A DNA stretch of 64,000 nucleotides from Leptolinea sp. (lineage in GTDB: Bacteria; Chloroflexota; Anaerolineae; Anaerolineales; Anaerolineaceae): positions 62,001 to 126,000 of the forward strand of contig JAAZMZ010000023.1 in NCBI GenBank assembly GCA_012798535.1. Direction: 5' to 3'. The number at the start of each line of letters is the position of its first letter. Position 1 is the stretch's first letter. The notes beneath the pieces were generated by a model. It worked only from the letters and a program-made list of their open reading frames with translations, did no database searches and had not been told where the DNA came from. A program made the position numbers and the translations under genes. Below are positions 1-10,435 of the stretch, piece by piece.

Positions 1-79
1 ACCCTTGGCGAGCTGCTTAGCATTGGAAATTTCACACGATATAAATGCAAATGAATTCATAAACAATCCTTTCCACGGA

Positions 80-1138
80 TTAAAGACACTGGATTCGTTC
101 CAATGCCGTAGTCAACACCTGGATTCCTTTCAAAAATTCAGAGAGCACAATGTGCTCATTTGCCGTATGATCCAGATTCGAATCTCCGGCTCCGTAAGCG
201 ATCATCGGGCAATTCCATACAGGTCCAACCAGATTCATATCAGATGTCCCGGTTTTCAGTTTGAATCCGGGTGCACCGCCGTTAGCACGAATGGCATGAA
301 GGAAACTTTTTACCAATGTTGTGTTCTTTTCACCCTGATAGGCTGGCATGTAATCGACAGTCTTAAAAACAGGTTGATTTCCGGCTTTTTCAGCAGCCTT
401 TGATAAGAGTCCCTCCAATAATGGCAGATCGACTTCTCTGGGAAGACGAATATTGATATCCAGAATGGCATTGTCTTCAAAGCCATCCGAGGTAGATCTC
501 ATTCCACGGATGGATGGGGATAGCCGGTCAAAAACCCTGGTTTTACCGGCGTTCAACTCTTCAATATCATTTGTCAGTTGATTCCAGAAACGAAATATCT
601 GGTCACAAGCACTGGTGATACCGGAAGCCGTATGGGATGAAGGTTGCACGATGGAGGCTTCCGACCAGAAGCTGCCTTTGTACCCAAGGGTGATCGATTC
701 CCAGCCGCTGGGTTCACCAATAACCACCATCTCAGGAGCAGGATAAGTTTTACACAGATGACGGGCGCCGAGTGAATCTCCCTCTTCACCCACCGCACCG
801 ATTACCGTGATCCGCCAGTCTGAAGTTAGTGATGCCTGTGCGCCCGCAAAAATAAAAGAGGCGAGTGGACCTTTCGCGTCCACAGCGCCTCTTCCATATA
901 GAATTTCGTTTTCCATTCGGACGGCAATTTTCCCCGGGACTGTATCAATATGCCCCAGTAAAAGGATTTCACGAGAGCCGCTGCCAATGGTGCCGACCGC
1001 GTTGCCTGCCTCATCCCGATGAGCCTGAAAACCAAACTGCCGCATGCTTTCAATCATGAAGCTGACCGCATCGGTTTCATACCCCGTAGGGCTGAAACGC
1101 TGCAACAGTTCGGTCAACAGGCGGATGGCATCCATCAT
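80..1138 (-). CDS. lysK: [LysW]-lysine/ornithine hydrolase, M20-family (LysK-like)
   Basis: M20 motifs (LLGHIDTVPG, YGRGAVDAKGPL, GEEGDSLGA); last gene of a run with lysJ, lysZ, lysY, lysX, lysW. Confidence 0.88.
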   Translation of the reverse strand: MMDAIRLLTELLQRFSPTGYETDAVSFMIESMRQFGFQAHRDEAGNAVGTIGSGSREILLLGHIDTVPGKIAVRMENEILYGRGAVDAKGPLASFIFAGAQASLTSDWRITVIGAVGEEGDSLGARHLCKTYPAPEMVVIGEPSGWESITLGYKGSFWSEASIVQPSSHTASGITSACDQIFRFWNQLTNDIEELNAGKTRVFDRLSPSIRGMRSTSDGFEDNAILDINIRLPREVDLPLLEGLLSKAAEKAGNQPVFKTVDYMPAYQGEKNTTLVKSFLHAIRANGGAPGFKLKTGTSDMNLVGPVWNCPMIAYGAGDSNLDHTANEHIVLSEFLKGIQVLTTALERIQCL

Positions 1139-2364
1139 TATTCACAACCTTCAATGGATGAATTGAGTACCTTTTTTACCACGGAAACGACTAGGGAGAG
1201 TTCATCCTGCGTGATAACAAGCGGCGGCAGGAAGCGCATCACGGTCAAACCGGCCGGCAGTGCCATCACACCGTTCTCCATCAATTTCTGTAAATAGGGT
1301 GTCACTTTCTGTTTCAATTCAATTCCGACCATCAAACCTTTGCCGCGCACTTCACGGATTAATGGCGATTGAATGTTTGAGAGCTGTTCCATGAACCAGG
1401 CACCAAGTTCGGCGGCGCGCTCGGGAAGTTGATTCTCCTGAATGTAATCCAACGTGGCCAGGGAAGCGGCGCAGGCCAAAGGATTTCCTCCGAACGTGGA
1501 ACCATGCACCTGCGGCTGCAGATTGCCCATTCTGGATGAGAGCAAAGCTGCACCCATGGGGATGCCGCCGCCAATGGATTTTGCAAGGCATAGAATATCC
1601 GGTTCAAGACCATCATGTTGGAACGCAAACATCTTTCCGGTACGGCCAAAACCGGTTTGGACTTCATCCAGGATCAACAGACTACCTTTTTCGCGGCAGA
1701 TGGATTGAACGCCTTTCAGAAATTCGGATTTACCAGGATTCACGCCTCCTTCGCCCTGGACTACTTCAAGAAGCACAGCAGCAGTCTGATCATTGACTGC
1801 GGCTTCAAGTGCAGAAAGGTCATTATAGGGAATATGTTTGTATCCTGGAACGAGAGGTTCAAAGGGAGAGCGGTACTTCTTTTCCCAGGTGGCGGAAAGC
1901 GCACCAAAAGTCCTTCCGTGAAAACCGCGCATGGCTGCTACAACTTCGGTGCGTCCGGTCAACAGACGGGCAAACTTGATCCCGGCTTCAATGGCTTCCG
2001 TACCGGAATTGCATAAAAAGACGCGCGACATCCCGGTCAGAGAGCACAATTTTTCTTCCAATTCGGCACGCTGATTGTTATAGAACATCTCCGGGCAACT
2101 GATCAGTATCTGTGCCTGAGAGTAAAGTGCCTGAGCAATCACCGGATTGGCATGGCCGATATTGGCCGCACCCTGACCACCCACACAATCAATATATTCG
2201 CGGCCGTCGGCGTCCCACAGATGTGCGCCCTTTCCACGGACTATGGCAACCGGGCGTTTGCTGTAAACACCTGAGGTAAATAGTGCTTCCTTTTCCTGGA
2301 TTTTTTCAGAGGTTAAAGGTTCAAGATTCATTTCAATATGAGACAACAGGTAATCTGTTTGCAT
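1138..2364 (-). CDS. lysJ: [LysW]-aminoadipate semialdehyde/glutamate semialdehyde aminotransferase (LysJ/ArgD class III)
   Basis: Class III PLP aminotransferase motifs ([46 protein letters not shown]); operon context. Confidence 0.88.
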   Translation of the reverse strand: MQTDYLLSHIEMNLEPLTSEKIQEKEALFTSGVYSKRPVAIVRGKGAHLWDADGREYIDCVGGQGAANIGHANPVIAQALYSQAQILISCPEMFYNNQRAELEEKLCSLTGMSRVFLCNSGTEAIEAGIKFARLLTGRTEVVAAMRGFHGRTFGALSATWEKKYRSPFEPLVPGYKHIPYNDLSALEAAVNDQTAAVLLEVVQGEGGVNPGKSEFLKGVQSICREKGSLLILDEVQTGFGRTGKMFAFQHDGLEPDILCLAKSIGGGIPMGAALLSSRMGNLQPQVHGSTFGGNPLACAASLATLDYIQENQLPERAAELGAWFMEQLSNIQSPLIREVRGKGLMVGIELKQKVTPYLQKLMENGVMALPAGLTVMRFLPPLVITQDELSLVVSVVKKVLNSSIEGCE

Positions 2365-2382
2365 GGTTTGTTTTCTCCAGAG

Positions 2383-3186
2383 TTATGAAATCACTGTTCC
2401 AGAACCGGCTAGCGCATTGTGAAGCGGATGCTCCACTCTGCCATCTGCAAAGATGACCCTGGGCACACCAATGTCAAGAGCTTCGCTGGCACTCAGAACT
2501 TTCTTCTTCATCCGGCCTTCAGCCAGTGAAAGCGCCTGCTCCAACCCATTACGGGGTATGTGTGGAATGACTGTACTTTCATCAGGAAAATTGCGCATCA
2601 ACCCGGGCACATTGGTTAAAATGATCAACTCGTCCGCATTGACCGCACCGGCCACCATGGCGGCAGCCCGGTCGGCATCCACATTTAGAGCAATTCCGTC
2701 AGGTGACATAGCCAGGGGGGAGATAACCGGAGTCAGACCGGATTCGACCAGTGTGGAAAGAAAACTACCATTTACATTTTCAATTTTCCCGGTGTAATCA
2801 TCCCGGAGAATCCGCTGGCGGCCATTTTCTACGATCCGGATGGCATCTTTTCTTTTCGCGATCATCAGGCGCGCGTCCAACCCGGACAGTCCTATGGCGT
2901 TCACTCCGGATTTTTGGAGACGTTCAACCAGCAGTGTGTTTATCCGCCCATTGGTAACCATGGCGAATATTTCCAGTGTATTGCGGTCGGTATAGCGGCT
3001 GGAAAAACCAGATTGATTGGTGACAAAACGGGGCGGAAAGCCTAGTTTTTCCGAGATTTCGTTGGTTTCTGCAGAACCGCCGTGGACGACCACCACGGGC
3101 TGCATTTTTGAAACGAGATCGGCAATATCGGCGCACACCGCATCCAGACCAACACCCTGAGAACCGCCAATTTTTACCACAAGCAT
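2383..3186 (-). CDS. lysZ: [LysW]-aminoadipate/glutamate kinase (LysZ/ArgB family)
   Basis: Amino-acid kinase fold motifs (VVKIGGSQG, VVVHGGSAETNEISEKLG, LNVDADRAAAMVAGAVNADELIILTNVPG). Confidence 0.87.
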   Translation of the reverse strand: MLVVKIGGSQGVGLDAVCADIADLVSKMQPVVVVHGGSAETNEISEKLGFPPRFVTNQSGFSSRYTDRNTLEIFAMVTNGRINTLLVERLQKSGVNAIGLSGLDARLMIAKRKDAIRIVENGRQRILRDDYTGKIENVNGSFLSTLVESGLTPVISPLAMSPDGIALNVDADRAAAMVAGAVNADELIILTNVPGLMRNFPDESTVIPHIPRNGLEQALSLAEGRMKKKVLSASEALDIGVPRVIFADGRVEHPLHNALAGSGTVIS

Positions 3187-3210
3187 GATGTTTTCTTTTA
3201 CTCCGATGAT

Positions 3211-4251
3211 CTAAATGGGATGTAGTCCGCAAAAATCAAGGCCGGCGGTCTCTTTGAAGCCGCACATGATATTCATCGCCTGAACCGCGGAACCTGCCGC
3301 GCCTTTCATCAGGTTATCAATGGCCGCCATCCCGACAAGATGACCAGTTTCCGGGTCGAGATCAAAACCGACATCCACGAAGTTGGTGCCGGCCAGTATC
3401 TTGGGTTCGGGAACACGGTAGATACCACGGCGGTCTTTTACAAGACGGATAAAAGGCTCGGCTTCGGACCATTCGCGGTAAGCTTTCCAGAGGTCTTTTT
3501 CGGTAACTCCCGGTTTCACAAACGCATGAGCTGTGGCAAGAGCGCCTCTGATCAAATCTACAGAGGTCATGGTAAGGTGAACGTTGGGCAGTCCAAGTTC
3601 TTGCATAACCTCAGCCGTGTGGCGGTGGCCGTAAGGGGCGAATGTCCGCACCACATTGCTTCTCTCCGGATGATGCGATCCGGGATTGACGGAAGCTCCG
3701 CCTTCCGACGATCCGACTTTGATCTCGATAAAAATCGGCTGTGAGGGATCGACGAAACCATATTTAACACCGACGTATAACGACATGATAGAAGCCGTGG
3801 CATTGCAGCCCACTCCACTGATATAGGAAGCGGTTTTCATTTCCTCGCGGTGCAATTCTGGAAGGCCGTAAATAAACCTTTCGATCCATTGAGCCGCTTG
3901 ATGGTCACTTTCATAAAATTTTTTGTATAAAGATAAGTCTCTAAGGCGAAAATCTGCCGAGAGATCAATGATCTTGGGAGCGATCTTTGCATACTGGTCA
4001 ATATTCTTTTGAGTTTCACCGTGAGGCAGTGCCAGAAAAAGCACATCACATGGCTCCATGACCGTGCGCGAGGTGAATTTCAATTTGGTCTGTTTTCGCA
4101 GATTGGGATGCTGCTGATAGACATATTCACCAAGATGACTCTCGGAAGTGGCCTGGTTGACCTCAACATCTGGATGATTGAGCAACAGCCGGAGTAGTTC
4201 GCCCCCTGCGTAACCAGAGCCGCCAATAATGGATACTCTCATCTCATGCAC
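3211..4251 (-). CDS. lysY: [LysW]-aminoadipyl/glutamyl phosphate reductase (LysY/ArgC family)
   Basis: [25 protein letters not shown]-terminus and GVGCNATA active-site motif. Confidence 0.88.
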   Translation of the reverse strand: MHEMRVSIIGGSGYAGGELLRLLLNHPDVEVNQATSESHLGEYVYQQHPNLRKQTKLKFTSRTVMEPCDVLFLALPHGETQKNIDQYAKIAPKIIDLSADFRLRDLSLYKKFYESDHQAAQWIERFIYGLPELHREEMKTASYISGVGCNATASIMSLYVGVKYGFVDPSQPIFIEIKVGSSEGGASVNPGSHHPERSNVVRTFAPYGHRHTAEVMQELGLPNVHLTMTSVDLIRGALATAHAFVKPGVTEKDLWKAYREWSEAEPFIRLVKDRRGIYRVPEPKILAGTNFVDVGFDLDPETGHLVGMAAIDNLMKGAAGSAVQAMNIMCGFKETAGLDFCGLHPI

Positions 4252-5206
4252 CTACCGTATGAAGAGGATATGCCGCAAGGTTGAGCGGTAAATGTTTTTC
4301 CAGGGAAGGAAGCTGCCCGGAAGAATGCTCCATACCACGGGCGGCTTCCAGGGTGTAATCAATGATCACTCCCGCGATGTCGATACCGGTCACCGGTGCC
4401 AGGGTATGAAATTCCATTGTATGGTTGACTTCATTCACCAGCAAACCATTCTCCTCATCTTCAAGGACATCCACAGCCAACACACCACCCCCCACGGCTT
4501 TTGCAGCCGCCTGGCAAATGGCATGCAGTTCGGGTGTAACCGGGCAGACCTCGCCCTGACCACCGCGGGCGGTATTGGTGATCCAGTGGGAGGATGTGCG
4601 ATAAATCGCACAGATCGTCTGATCGCCAACCACCATAGCGCGGATATCCCGTCCGGGTTTTTTCACATATTCTTGAATATAGAACACGGAATGTTGGAAA
4701 GATCCCAGTGTGTCTTTGTGTTCCAAAACGGCTTCAGCGGCGTCGCGGTCGTTTATCTTAGATAACAGACGTCCCCAGGAACCAACCACCGGTTTCAACA
4801 CAACGGGATACCCCATTTCTTCAATCGCTTCCAGTGCTGATTCGGGTGTGAAAGCCACTTTAACTCTGGGCTGCGGAATGCCGGCACGAGCCAGGGCGCT
4901 GGTAGTAGCCAGTTTGTCTCCGCAAACCTGGGCAACCGAAGCCATATTCACCGTCGGAATACCCCAGGAATTCAAGATGGATGTGGCATACAGACCGCGG
5001 GTGAAAGAAAGAGAACGTTCCAACACCACGTCATATTTCAACCAGGCGTCCGGATGAGTCACATCCATTTGGATATTACCGTCTTCAATTCGATCAAAAT
5101 CAACGCCTCGATGTTCCAGATTGGAAAGTAGCCATTTTTCTTCCACACGGATTCGAGAAAGTAATACACCGATTTTCGTTGATTTTGAGAATTTAGACGG
5201 TTTCAT
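4244..5206 (-). CDS. lysX: LysW-amino acid ligase (LysX/ArgX, ATP-grasp RimK-like)
   Basis: ATP-grasp motifs; [23 protein letters not shown] typical of LysX. Confidence 0.88.
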   Translation of the reverse strand: MKPSKFSKSTKIGVLLSRIRVEEKWLLSNLEHRGVDFDRIEDGNIQMDVTHPDAWLKYDVVLERSLSFTRGLYATSILNSWGIPTVNMASVAQVCGDKLATTSALARAGIPQPRVKVAFTPESALEAIEEMGYPVVLKPVVGSWGRLLSKINDRDAAEAVLEHKDTLGSFQHSVFYIQEYVKKPGRDIRAMVVGDQTICAIYRTSSHWITNTARGGQGEVCPVTPELHAICQAAAKAVGGGVLAVDVLEDEENGLLVNEVNHTMEFHTLAPVTGIDIAGVIIDYTLEAARGMEHSSGQLPSLEKHLPLNLAAYPLHTVGA

Positions 5207-5208
5207 GA

Positions 5209-5385
5209 TTATTCTCCCCAGTCTTCCTGTTCCATGGGAGCCAGTTGCAGGGTGAGCGGGTCAAGACTGATCAGCTCAAGATCTACTCCACAATCGGAAC
5301 AAACAATAATCTCGCCTTCCATCACATCCATGAGGGTGAGTTCAGCATCACATTCCGGGCACTTCGCGATAATTTCTTCAGGCAT
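5209..5385 (-). CDS. lysW: Amino-acid carrier protein LysW
   Basis: Zn-ribbon CPECDAEL...CSDCG and terminal EDWGE. The start is placed at MPEEII (AGGAG Shine-Dalgarno just upstream) rather than the longer ORF to 5406. Confidence 0.92.
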   Translation of the reverse strand: MPEEIIAKCPECDAELTLMDVMEGEIIVCSDCGVDLELISLDPLTLQLAPMEQEDWGE

Positions 5386-5415
5386 TTCAAATCTCCTCTG
5401 TTGCATTAGTAAATA

Positions 5416-5443
5416 AAAATCCCTCCGGGTTCGGAGGGATTTT
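5416..5443 (-). terminator. Rho-independent terminator in the lysW 5' leader (attenuator candidate)
   Basis: Minus strand AAAATCCCTCCG-AACC-CGGAGGGATTTT, perfect 12-bp stem then TATTT; ends about 15 nt upstream of the lysW Shine-Dalgarno. Confidence 0.8.
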
Positions 5444-5570
5444 GGTCATTTATGAGTGTTCTACTGCTTCACCCTAACGCAAAATTACCTCTCTCCCGAG
5501 GGTTTGGTCTTTTTCGCTTCGCTTCTTCAGCGGGATGAAGATAAATAATTTTGTGAACATATTAGTTGAT

Positions 5571-5598
5571 AGTATACACGTAAAAATTTATATGTCAA
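5571..5598 (-). promoter_or_regulatory. Sigma-70-type promoter for the lysWXYZJK operon
   Basis: Minus strand TTGACA-16 bp-TATACT. Confidence 0.75.
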
Positions 5599-5819
5599 TA
5601 GTTTTCAAGAAATTTTGTCTTTTTTAATAATCTCCCTATAATATGGATCAATATGAGCATAGAAAGAAGTCGTTTAACAGACTTCACAAAATGATTATTA
5701 AAAAATGGAAAAAGCAAACTCAATGTATAAAATAATGGAGTGGCAATTATAAATAACGAATATGACCTCTACGCGTTATTATTCGTACAATAAATCAAAA
5801 CCACTTAGGTTTAATCCGC

Positions 5820-6815
5820 ATGCAAACGAATATTCAACTACATTCAGAAGAGGCATTTAGAATACTGGGAGATCCCCAGCGGGTAGAAATTATGCGCCGA
5901 CTGATCCAAAAACCAGCAACGATTTCGCAACTTGGACAGATTTTAGGACATCATCCCGCTCAAATCCGTTACCACATTTCCCAGTTGGAGAAGATTGGGC
6001 TTGTTGAACTGGTATTCGTGAGGAAAAATAAAAACTATAAAGAGAAATATTATCAAGCGACCACAAATTCAGTATTCCTTAATAAAGCCATATTCCCCTG
6101 GCCATCTGATAAGGGACAGATTGTAATACTGGGCGGGGATGGCCCTGCACTAAATTTGCTTATTGATCGAACAAATGAGAGTATTGGATCACATGTGTTT
6201 ATGACAATCCCCACAGGCAGCCTGGATAGCCTGATTTATTTGCGGGAGGGTTATTGCCAGATAGCAGGATGTCATCTCTTGGACCTAGAAACAGGAGATT
6301 TTAATATTTCGTATATCCGCCATTTGTTTTCAATAAAAAATATTACAGTGGTGACTGTTGCGTATCGCGATCTGGGTTTAATGTACGCCGAAGGAAATCC
6401 TCACAATATCAGCAGCGTTTCAGATGCTGTGAAAAAGAAACTTAAATTTGTAAATCGAAAACTCGGATCAGGAACACGCCTGAGATTTGACGGGATTCTT
6501 TCAGATTCAAGAATTGAATCAAAAGAAGTAATCGGATACGATCTGGAAGCCCAGACTCACAACGAAGTTGGTGAATATATACAAAAGGGAATGGTGGATG
6601 TTGGGCTGGGTATTGCCTCAGTGGCGCGGCAAATGCATCTTGGATTTCATTATTTGTTTTCTGAACGTTACGATCTGGTAATGTCAACTGAAACGTATCA
6701 ATCCGATTTTGTTCAAATTCTTGTCGAAAATTTGAAATCAAAGAAAACCCGAGAAGAAATCAAAAACCTGGGTGGATATGACCTTTCCCACGGAGGCCAG
6801 GTCCTGACATTCTAA
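5820..6815 (+). CDS. ArsR/winged-HTH regulator fused to a periplasmic-binding-protein-like (PBP_like) ligand domain
   Basis: N-terminal ILGDPQRVEIMRRLI...TISQLGQILGHHPAQIRYHISQLEKIGLVEL (winged HTH); C-terminal half resembles molybdate-type PBP-like domains (GSGTRLRFDGIL..., THNEVGEYIQKGMVDVGLGIASVAR). Confidence 0.72.
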   Translation: MQTNIQLHSEEAFRILGDPQRVEIMRRLIQKPATISQLGQILGHHPAQIRYHISQLEKIGLVELVFVRKNKNYKEKYYQATTNSVFLNKAIFPWPSDKGQIVILGGDGPALNLLIDRTNESIGSHVFMTIPTGSLDSLIYLREGYCQIAGCHLLDLETGDFNISYIRHLFSIKNITVVTVAYRDLGLMYAEGNPHNISSVSDAVKKKLKFVNRKLGSGTRLRFDGILSDSRIESKEVIGYDLEAQTHNEVGEYIQKGMVDVGLGIASVARQMHLGFHYLFSERYDLVMSTETYQSDFVQILVENLKSKKTREEIKNLGGYDLSHGGQVLTF

Positions 6816-6844
6816 ACAATTTGCCCATTCGAAGCTATTCATAT

Positions 6845-9433
6845 TCAGTCCTGTTTGGTCTGGGTTAATTGGGCAAGCGGAAATAGCTGTGGACTGTATT
6901 GAAAACGGACAATGGATCTCCCCGCAGGGATGGCGACCGATTTAAATGTATCAAATACTTTCAATAATACGGCAGGCTGCCCATTTATCTGAACGGTCCA
7001 GAAAGGATCCCAATTGTCAATAAAACTCAAGTAGCTATCCTGAGAGGATGAAACATCCAATTCCAATATGTCTCCGTTGTATTTCAGAAGATTATATGAA
7101 GCATCTACTGTCAGAGAATCTTCAACAAATTCTTTAATAGTGGTCTGATCGATTCTATTGGAAAAGAAAATGCGTTTTGCGGATTTGTCCTGGCCCAGAA
7201 GGATGTCGCGATATTCATATTCGAAGGCATGATCTTGAAAGAATTGAACATAACTTCTGAAATACCAGTCAGGCGAAGGACCTACTGAAAATCTGGGAGT
7301 AATTGATATATTCGTTTTCCCAATTGTCCTTGCAAAGTAAAAAGACTGCGGATCGATTTGTTCGGCAATATTGATCCTTCCCGGCGGATTCTCCTCCGGT
7401 ATGATATCGATCAACCATTGATAGGCACCAATTGGGAATAAATCGATTATAGAAATTGCAAAAAAAACAATCCCAAAGATGGGAATTTGAAACCGGGAAA
7501 AAAATTTACCAGATTTAAGAATAAAAAAGGAGATTAGCAAGAACAGGCATGCAATAATCAGGGAAAGATAGTACATCCAGATTCTAGAATCAACAAGATA
7601 AAAACTCACATCCCATTGTCCGTTAACGGGAATGGTATGCGCAAATAACGATGCTCCGATAACCAGGATTACTATTGCTCCAATTTTGAAAAAGCTCTTA
7701 AGGTGTTTTGGGGTAAATCCATTTGACGTAATCTCATGAAGTTGGATAGTTGCTGTATTTATACCTGCTGCCAGTACAAAACTTATCAAAGGCAAAAACA
7801 TGAGCGTAAAACGTCCCCAGTATCTGAAACCATAAAAGAACGGAAAATACTTCCAACAAATGACAAAGAGAGGTGAATCTTTTCCAATAGAGATGGATGC
7901 GAAGAAGAATAATAAAACGCCAAGGAAAATCTTGACTTCTTTTGACAGGTACCAGGGATTGACATAACCTCCTGATTCAAGGTCTCTTTTGCTGATCGCA
8001 AAGTAATAGAAAAAGAAGATCAATGGAAGAATACCGAAGTAGTACCAACCCTCGGGAGCAGCAACTGGTGGATAAACGAGAGACCCAAGATGATCAATCC
8101 AGGAAAAGGAATGTTCAGTGGAATAAAAGAAATCCCGCGTTCCTCTCCGATAAACGCTATTCAATAGAACCATCATATTCAGAAAATAAGGGATTAGCAA
8201 AATTACAGGAATCACCACGCTACAAAAAGGTTTGAAAAGCAGCGAAAAATTAAATTTCCATTTAGAAAAATCAATTTTCTTTCTGGATCGATTTATCAAC
8301 AGAACAAATAGGTAAGGGAGAAGAAGAAAAATCGAATAGTATTGATAATAGAGATAGCCAGCCGTCAGAAAGGAAAAGATAGAAAAAGAAAATCCAAAAT
8401 AGAAAAGGAGAGGTTTCTTTACAGAAGGATCCTTAAATTCTCTTGTGACAAAATATAGAATCCATGGAAGCCAGCAAATGGACTCAACGGCTTTGGTGAA
8501 ACGGATGATCTCTGTCGTCTGGTAGCTTACACTGATGATAAGAGCGGCTAATAGAGCACTGGTCTTTTTCCAGTGGAATTCGCTTAACCACATGAAGAGG
8601 CCTACACAATAGATCGAAAGTCCTGCAACAGTCCACCAGACGTGGTCGATCAAGCCGTAACTGCCTTTCCACCAGTACACTACGGCGAGTGGGATGTTCA
8701 GGGGGTATAACGCGCCTGTTTGTGGAGACACCAAAAATGGAAATCCTGCCGCCTCGGAAGGAGACCATAAAGGCAAACGAAAATGAACAAGGAAATCCAG
8801 AATGTAAACTTTATAGTAATAGGAAAATGGAACAAAATCGTTCCCTATGGACAATTGATGACCATTGAAGACCCACAAACGCGGAGTCATATATATGAAT
8901 GGGAAAAGTAAACAAAATATCCAGGCGTAATTAGATTTAAGTTTGAGATACAGCGGGTAAAAAAAACCGCGTAAACCGACCTCATTTGCTCTCTTAAAAC
9001 TAAAAAGCACGAGATACTGAATACCGATTAATAATACAAAAAGAAAAGTATAAAAGAGGCGTTGAAAATAAGCAAAATTATCCGTGCGAACAACTATTGG
9101 TGGAAATAGCAGGAAGAATATCAGGAGAAGAGAAAAAATCAGAATAAGTTTATATTTTTGTTGAAGAAATCGTAAGACCTTTGCCCTCAAATACGTAGAT
9201 AATTTTAAATTTGAGGAGAGTAACAAGAAAGCAACTGAGACTAGCGCTATGAATAAAACAAGTGAAATTCGAAGAGGAGAAACGGCGAACCCTGATGCAG
9301 CGCTGGTCTCACCAGGAATTCGATATGTTAAGAAGCTCGCAATAAACCCTTCTAGAGAAATAATGAAAAACAGGATACGATGTGCAACATCTTGCACATC
9401 TATGTGGGATAAAGGATGATCGCTGGAGGTCAT
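6845..9433 (-). CDS. Large multi-TM membrane protein, YfhO-like
   Basis: About a dozen hydrophobic segments plus a C-terminal soluble domain (YLSFIDNWDPFWTVQINGQPA) as in YfhO family proteins. Confidence 0.65.
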   Translation of the reverse strand: MTSSDHPLSHIDVQDVAHRILFFIISLEGFIASFLTYRIPGETSAASGFAVSPLRISLVLFIALVSVAFLLLSSNLKLSTYLRAKVLRFLQQKYKLILIFSLLLIFFLLFPPIVVRTDNFAYFQRLFYTFLFVLLIGIQYLVLFSFKRANEVGLRGFFYPLYLKLKSNYAWIFCLLFPFIYMTPRLWVFNGHQLSIGNDFVPFSYYYKVYILDFLVHFRLPLWSPSEAAGFPFLVSPQTGALYPLNIPLAVVYWWKGSYGLIDHVWWTVAGLSIYCVGLFMWLSEFHWKKTSALLAALIISVSYQTTEIIRFTKAVESICWLPWILYFVTREFKDPSVKKPLLFYFGFSFSIFSFLTAGYLYYQYYSIFLLLPYLFVLLINRSRKKIDFSKWKFNFSLLFKPFCSVVIPVILLIPYFLNMMVLLNSVYRRGTRDFFYSTEHSFSWIDHLGSLVYPPVAAPEGWYYFGILPLIFFFYYFAISKRDLESGGYVNPWYLSKEVKIFLGVLLFFFASISIGKDSPLFVICWKYFPFFYGFRYWGRFTLMFLPLISFVLAAGINTATIQLHEITSNGFTPKHLKSFFKIGAIVILVIGASLFAHTIPVNGQWDVSFYLVDSRIWMYYLSLIIACLFLLISFFILKSGKFFSRFQIPIFGIVFFAISIIDLFPIGAYQWLIDIIPEENPPGRINIAEQIDPQSFYFARTIGKTNISITPRFSVGPSPDWYFRSYVQFFQDHAFEYEYRDILLGQDKSAKRIFFSNRIDQTTIKEFVEDSLTVDASYNLLKYNGDILELDVSSSQDSYLSFIDNWDPFWTVQINGQPAVLLKVFDTFKSVAIPAGRSIVRFQYSPQLFPLAQLTQTKQD

Positions 9434-9448
9434 ATTTAAAAATGTATT

Positions 9449-10435
9449 TCACTGGATCCGACGAGCCTGTGATAACGCCAGACTTTGCAGCATTTCTTTT
9501 TCTCGGCAATCGGGAAGTGGCGTGAGTGCCCTAATACCGCGATTGATAAAACTTTCTGCCATCTCATACGACTTTTCGATCACGCTATTATGATGAATGT
9601 CTTCGATCAACTGACTTATATCTGAAGGATCAGTAAGGCAACCGTCTGTAAGTATCTTCTTTACCAGAACATGATCAGGATTGGCTTCAAAGAAAAGTTC
9701 AGTGGGAAGGGTGATCAATCCCTGTCTGAGGTCGCTGCCGATCGGTTTGCCCAGAATCGACTCATCGCCTGTGAAATCCAGAATGTCATCTGCGATTTGA
9801 AAAGCCATGCCTATTTCTCTACCAAAAAGAGAAAGAGATTGAATGATATCCTGGCCGGCCTCGCTGATGATTCCCGTGGCTGTCGCGGAAGTTTCAAATA
9901 ATGAAGCGGTTTTGGCATAAATACGCTTGTAGTACTCGTCAATACCCGGTTTACAGCGAGGAGAAAACATCTGGCTGATCTCACCGTTGACAATCGTACT
10001 TAATGTATCAGAAAAAAGCTTCATTACTTCATTTGATTTAGTCTCAGAAGCCAACTTCGCAGCGGCTGCGAAGAGAAAATCACCTGTTAGAACGGTTGCA
10101 CCTGCCGACCATTTTGAGTTCAACGTTGGAGATCCGCGCCTGAGTATGGAACCGTCGATCAAATCATCATGGACCAGTGTGGCGGTGTGCAATAATTCAA
10201 TTGAAGCTGCCAGTGTGATGAGTCGATCATAGTCTGTATTCAAACATTTTCCGAGAAGAATAATAATGGTGGGGCGGATTCTTTTTCCACCGGCAGATAG
10301 AAGTAAATCTAGCGCAATGGCCAAATCAGTGTGAAAATTCTTTACCTGCCGACGGATAAGTTCCTCCATTACCAGAAGATCAGGTTTTACTTCGGAAAAG
10401 ACAGATTTGATATTGATCAATTCAGATGAGTCCAT
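9449..10435 (-). CDS. Polyprenyl synthetase (trans-isoprenyl diphosphate synthase)
   Basis: GGKRIRP, LVHDDLIDGSILRRGSPT and FQIADDILDFTGDE Asp-rich motifs. Confidence 0.9.
   Translation of the reverse strand: MDSSELINIKSVFSEVKPDLLVMEELIRRQVKNFHTDLAIALDLLLSAGGKRIRPTIIILLGKCLNTDYDRLITLAASIELLHTATLVHDDLIDGSILRRGSPTLNSKWSAGATVLTGDFLFAAAAKLASETKSNEVMKLFSDTLSTIVNGEISQMFSPRCKPGIDEYYKRIYAKTASLFETSATATGIISEAGQDIIQSLSLFGREIGMAFQIADDILDFTGDESILGKPIGSDLRQGLITLPTELFFEANPDHVLVKKILTDGCLTDPSDISQLIEDIHHNSVIEKSYEMAESFINRGIRALTPLPDCREKEMLQSLALSQARRIQ

Noticed and set aside
5-403. Plus-strand ORF 132 aa
   Set aside because: Antisense to lysK; compositionally arbitrary and without a family signature.
5407-5563. 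T-box or lysine riboswitch in the lysW leader
   Set aside because: No AGGGUGGNACCGCG T-box core, and no lysine-riboswitch consensus recognised; leader is also short for either.
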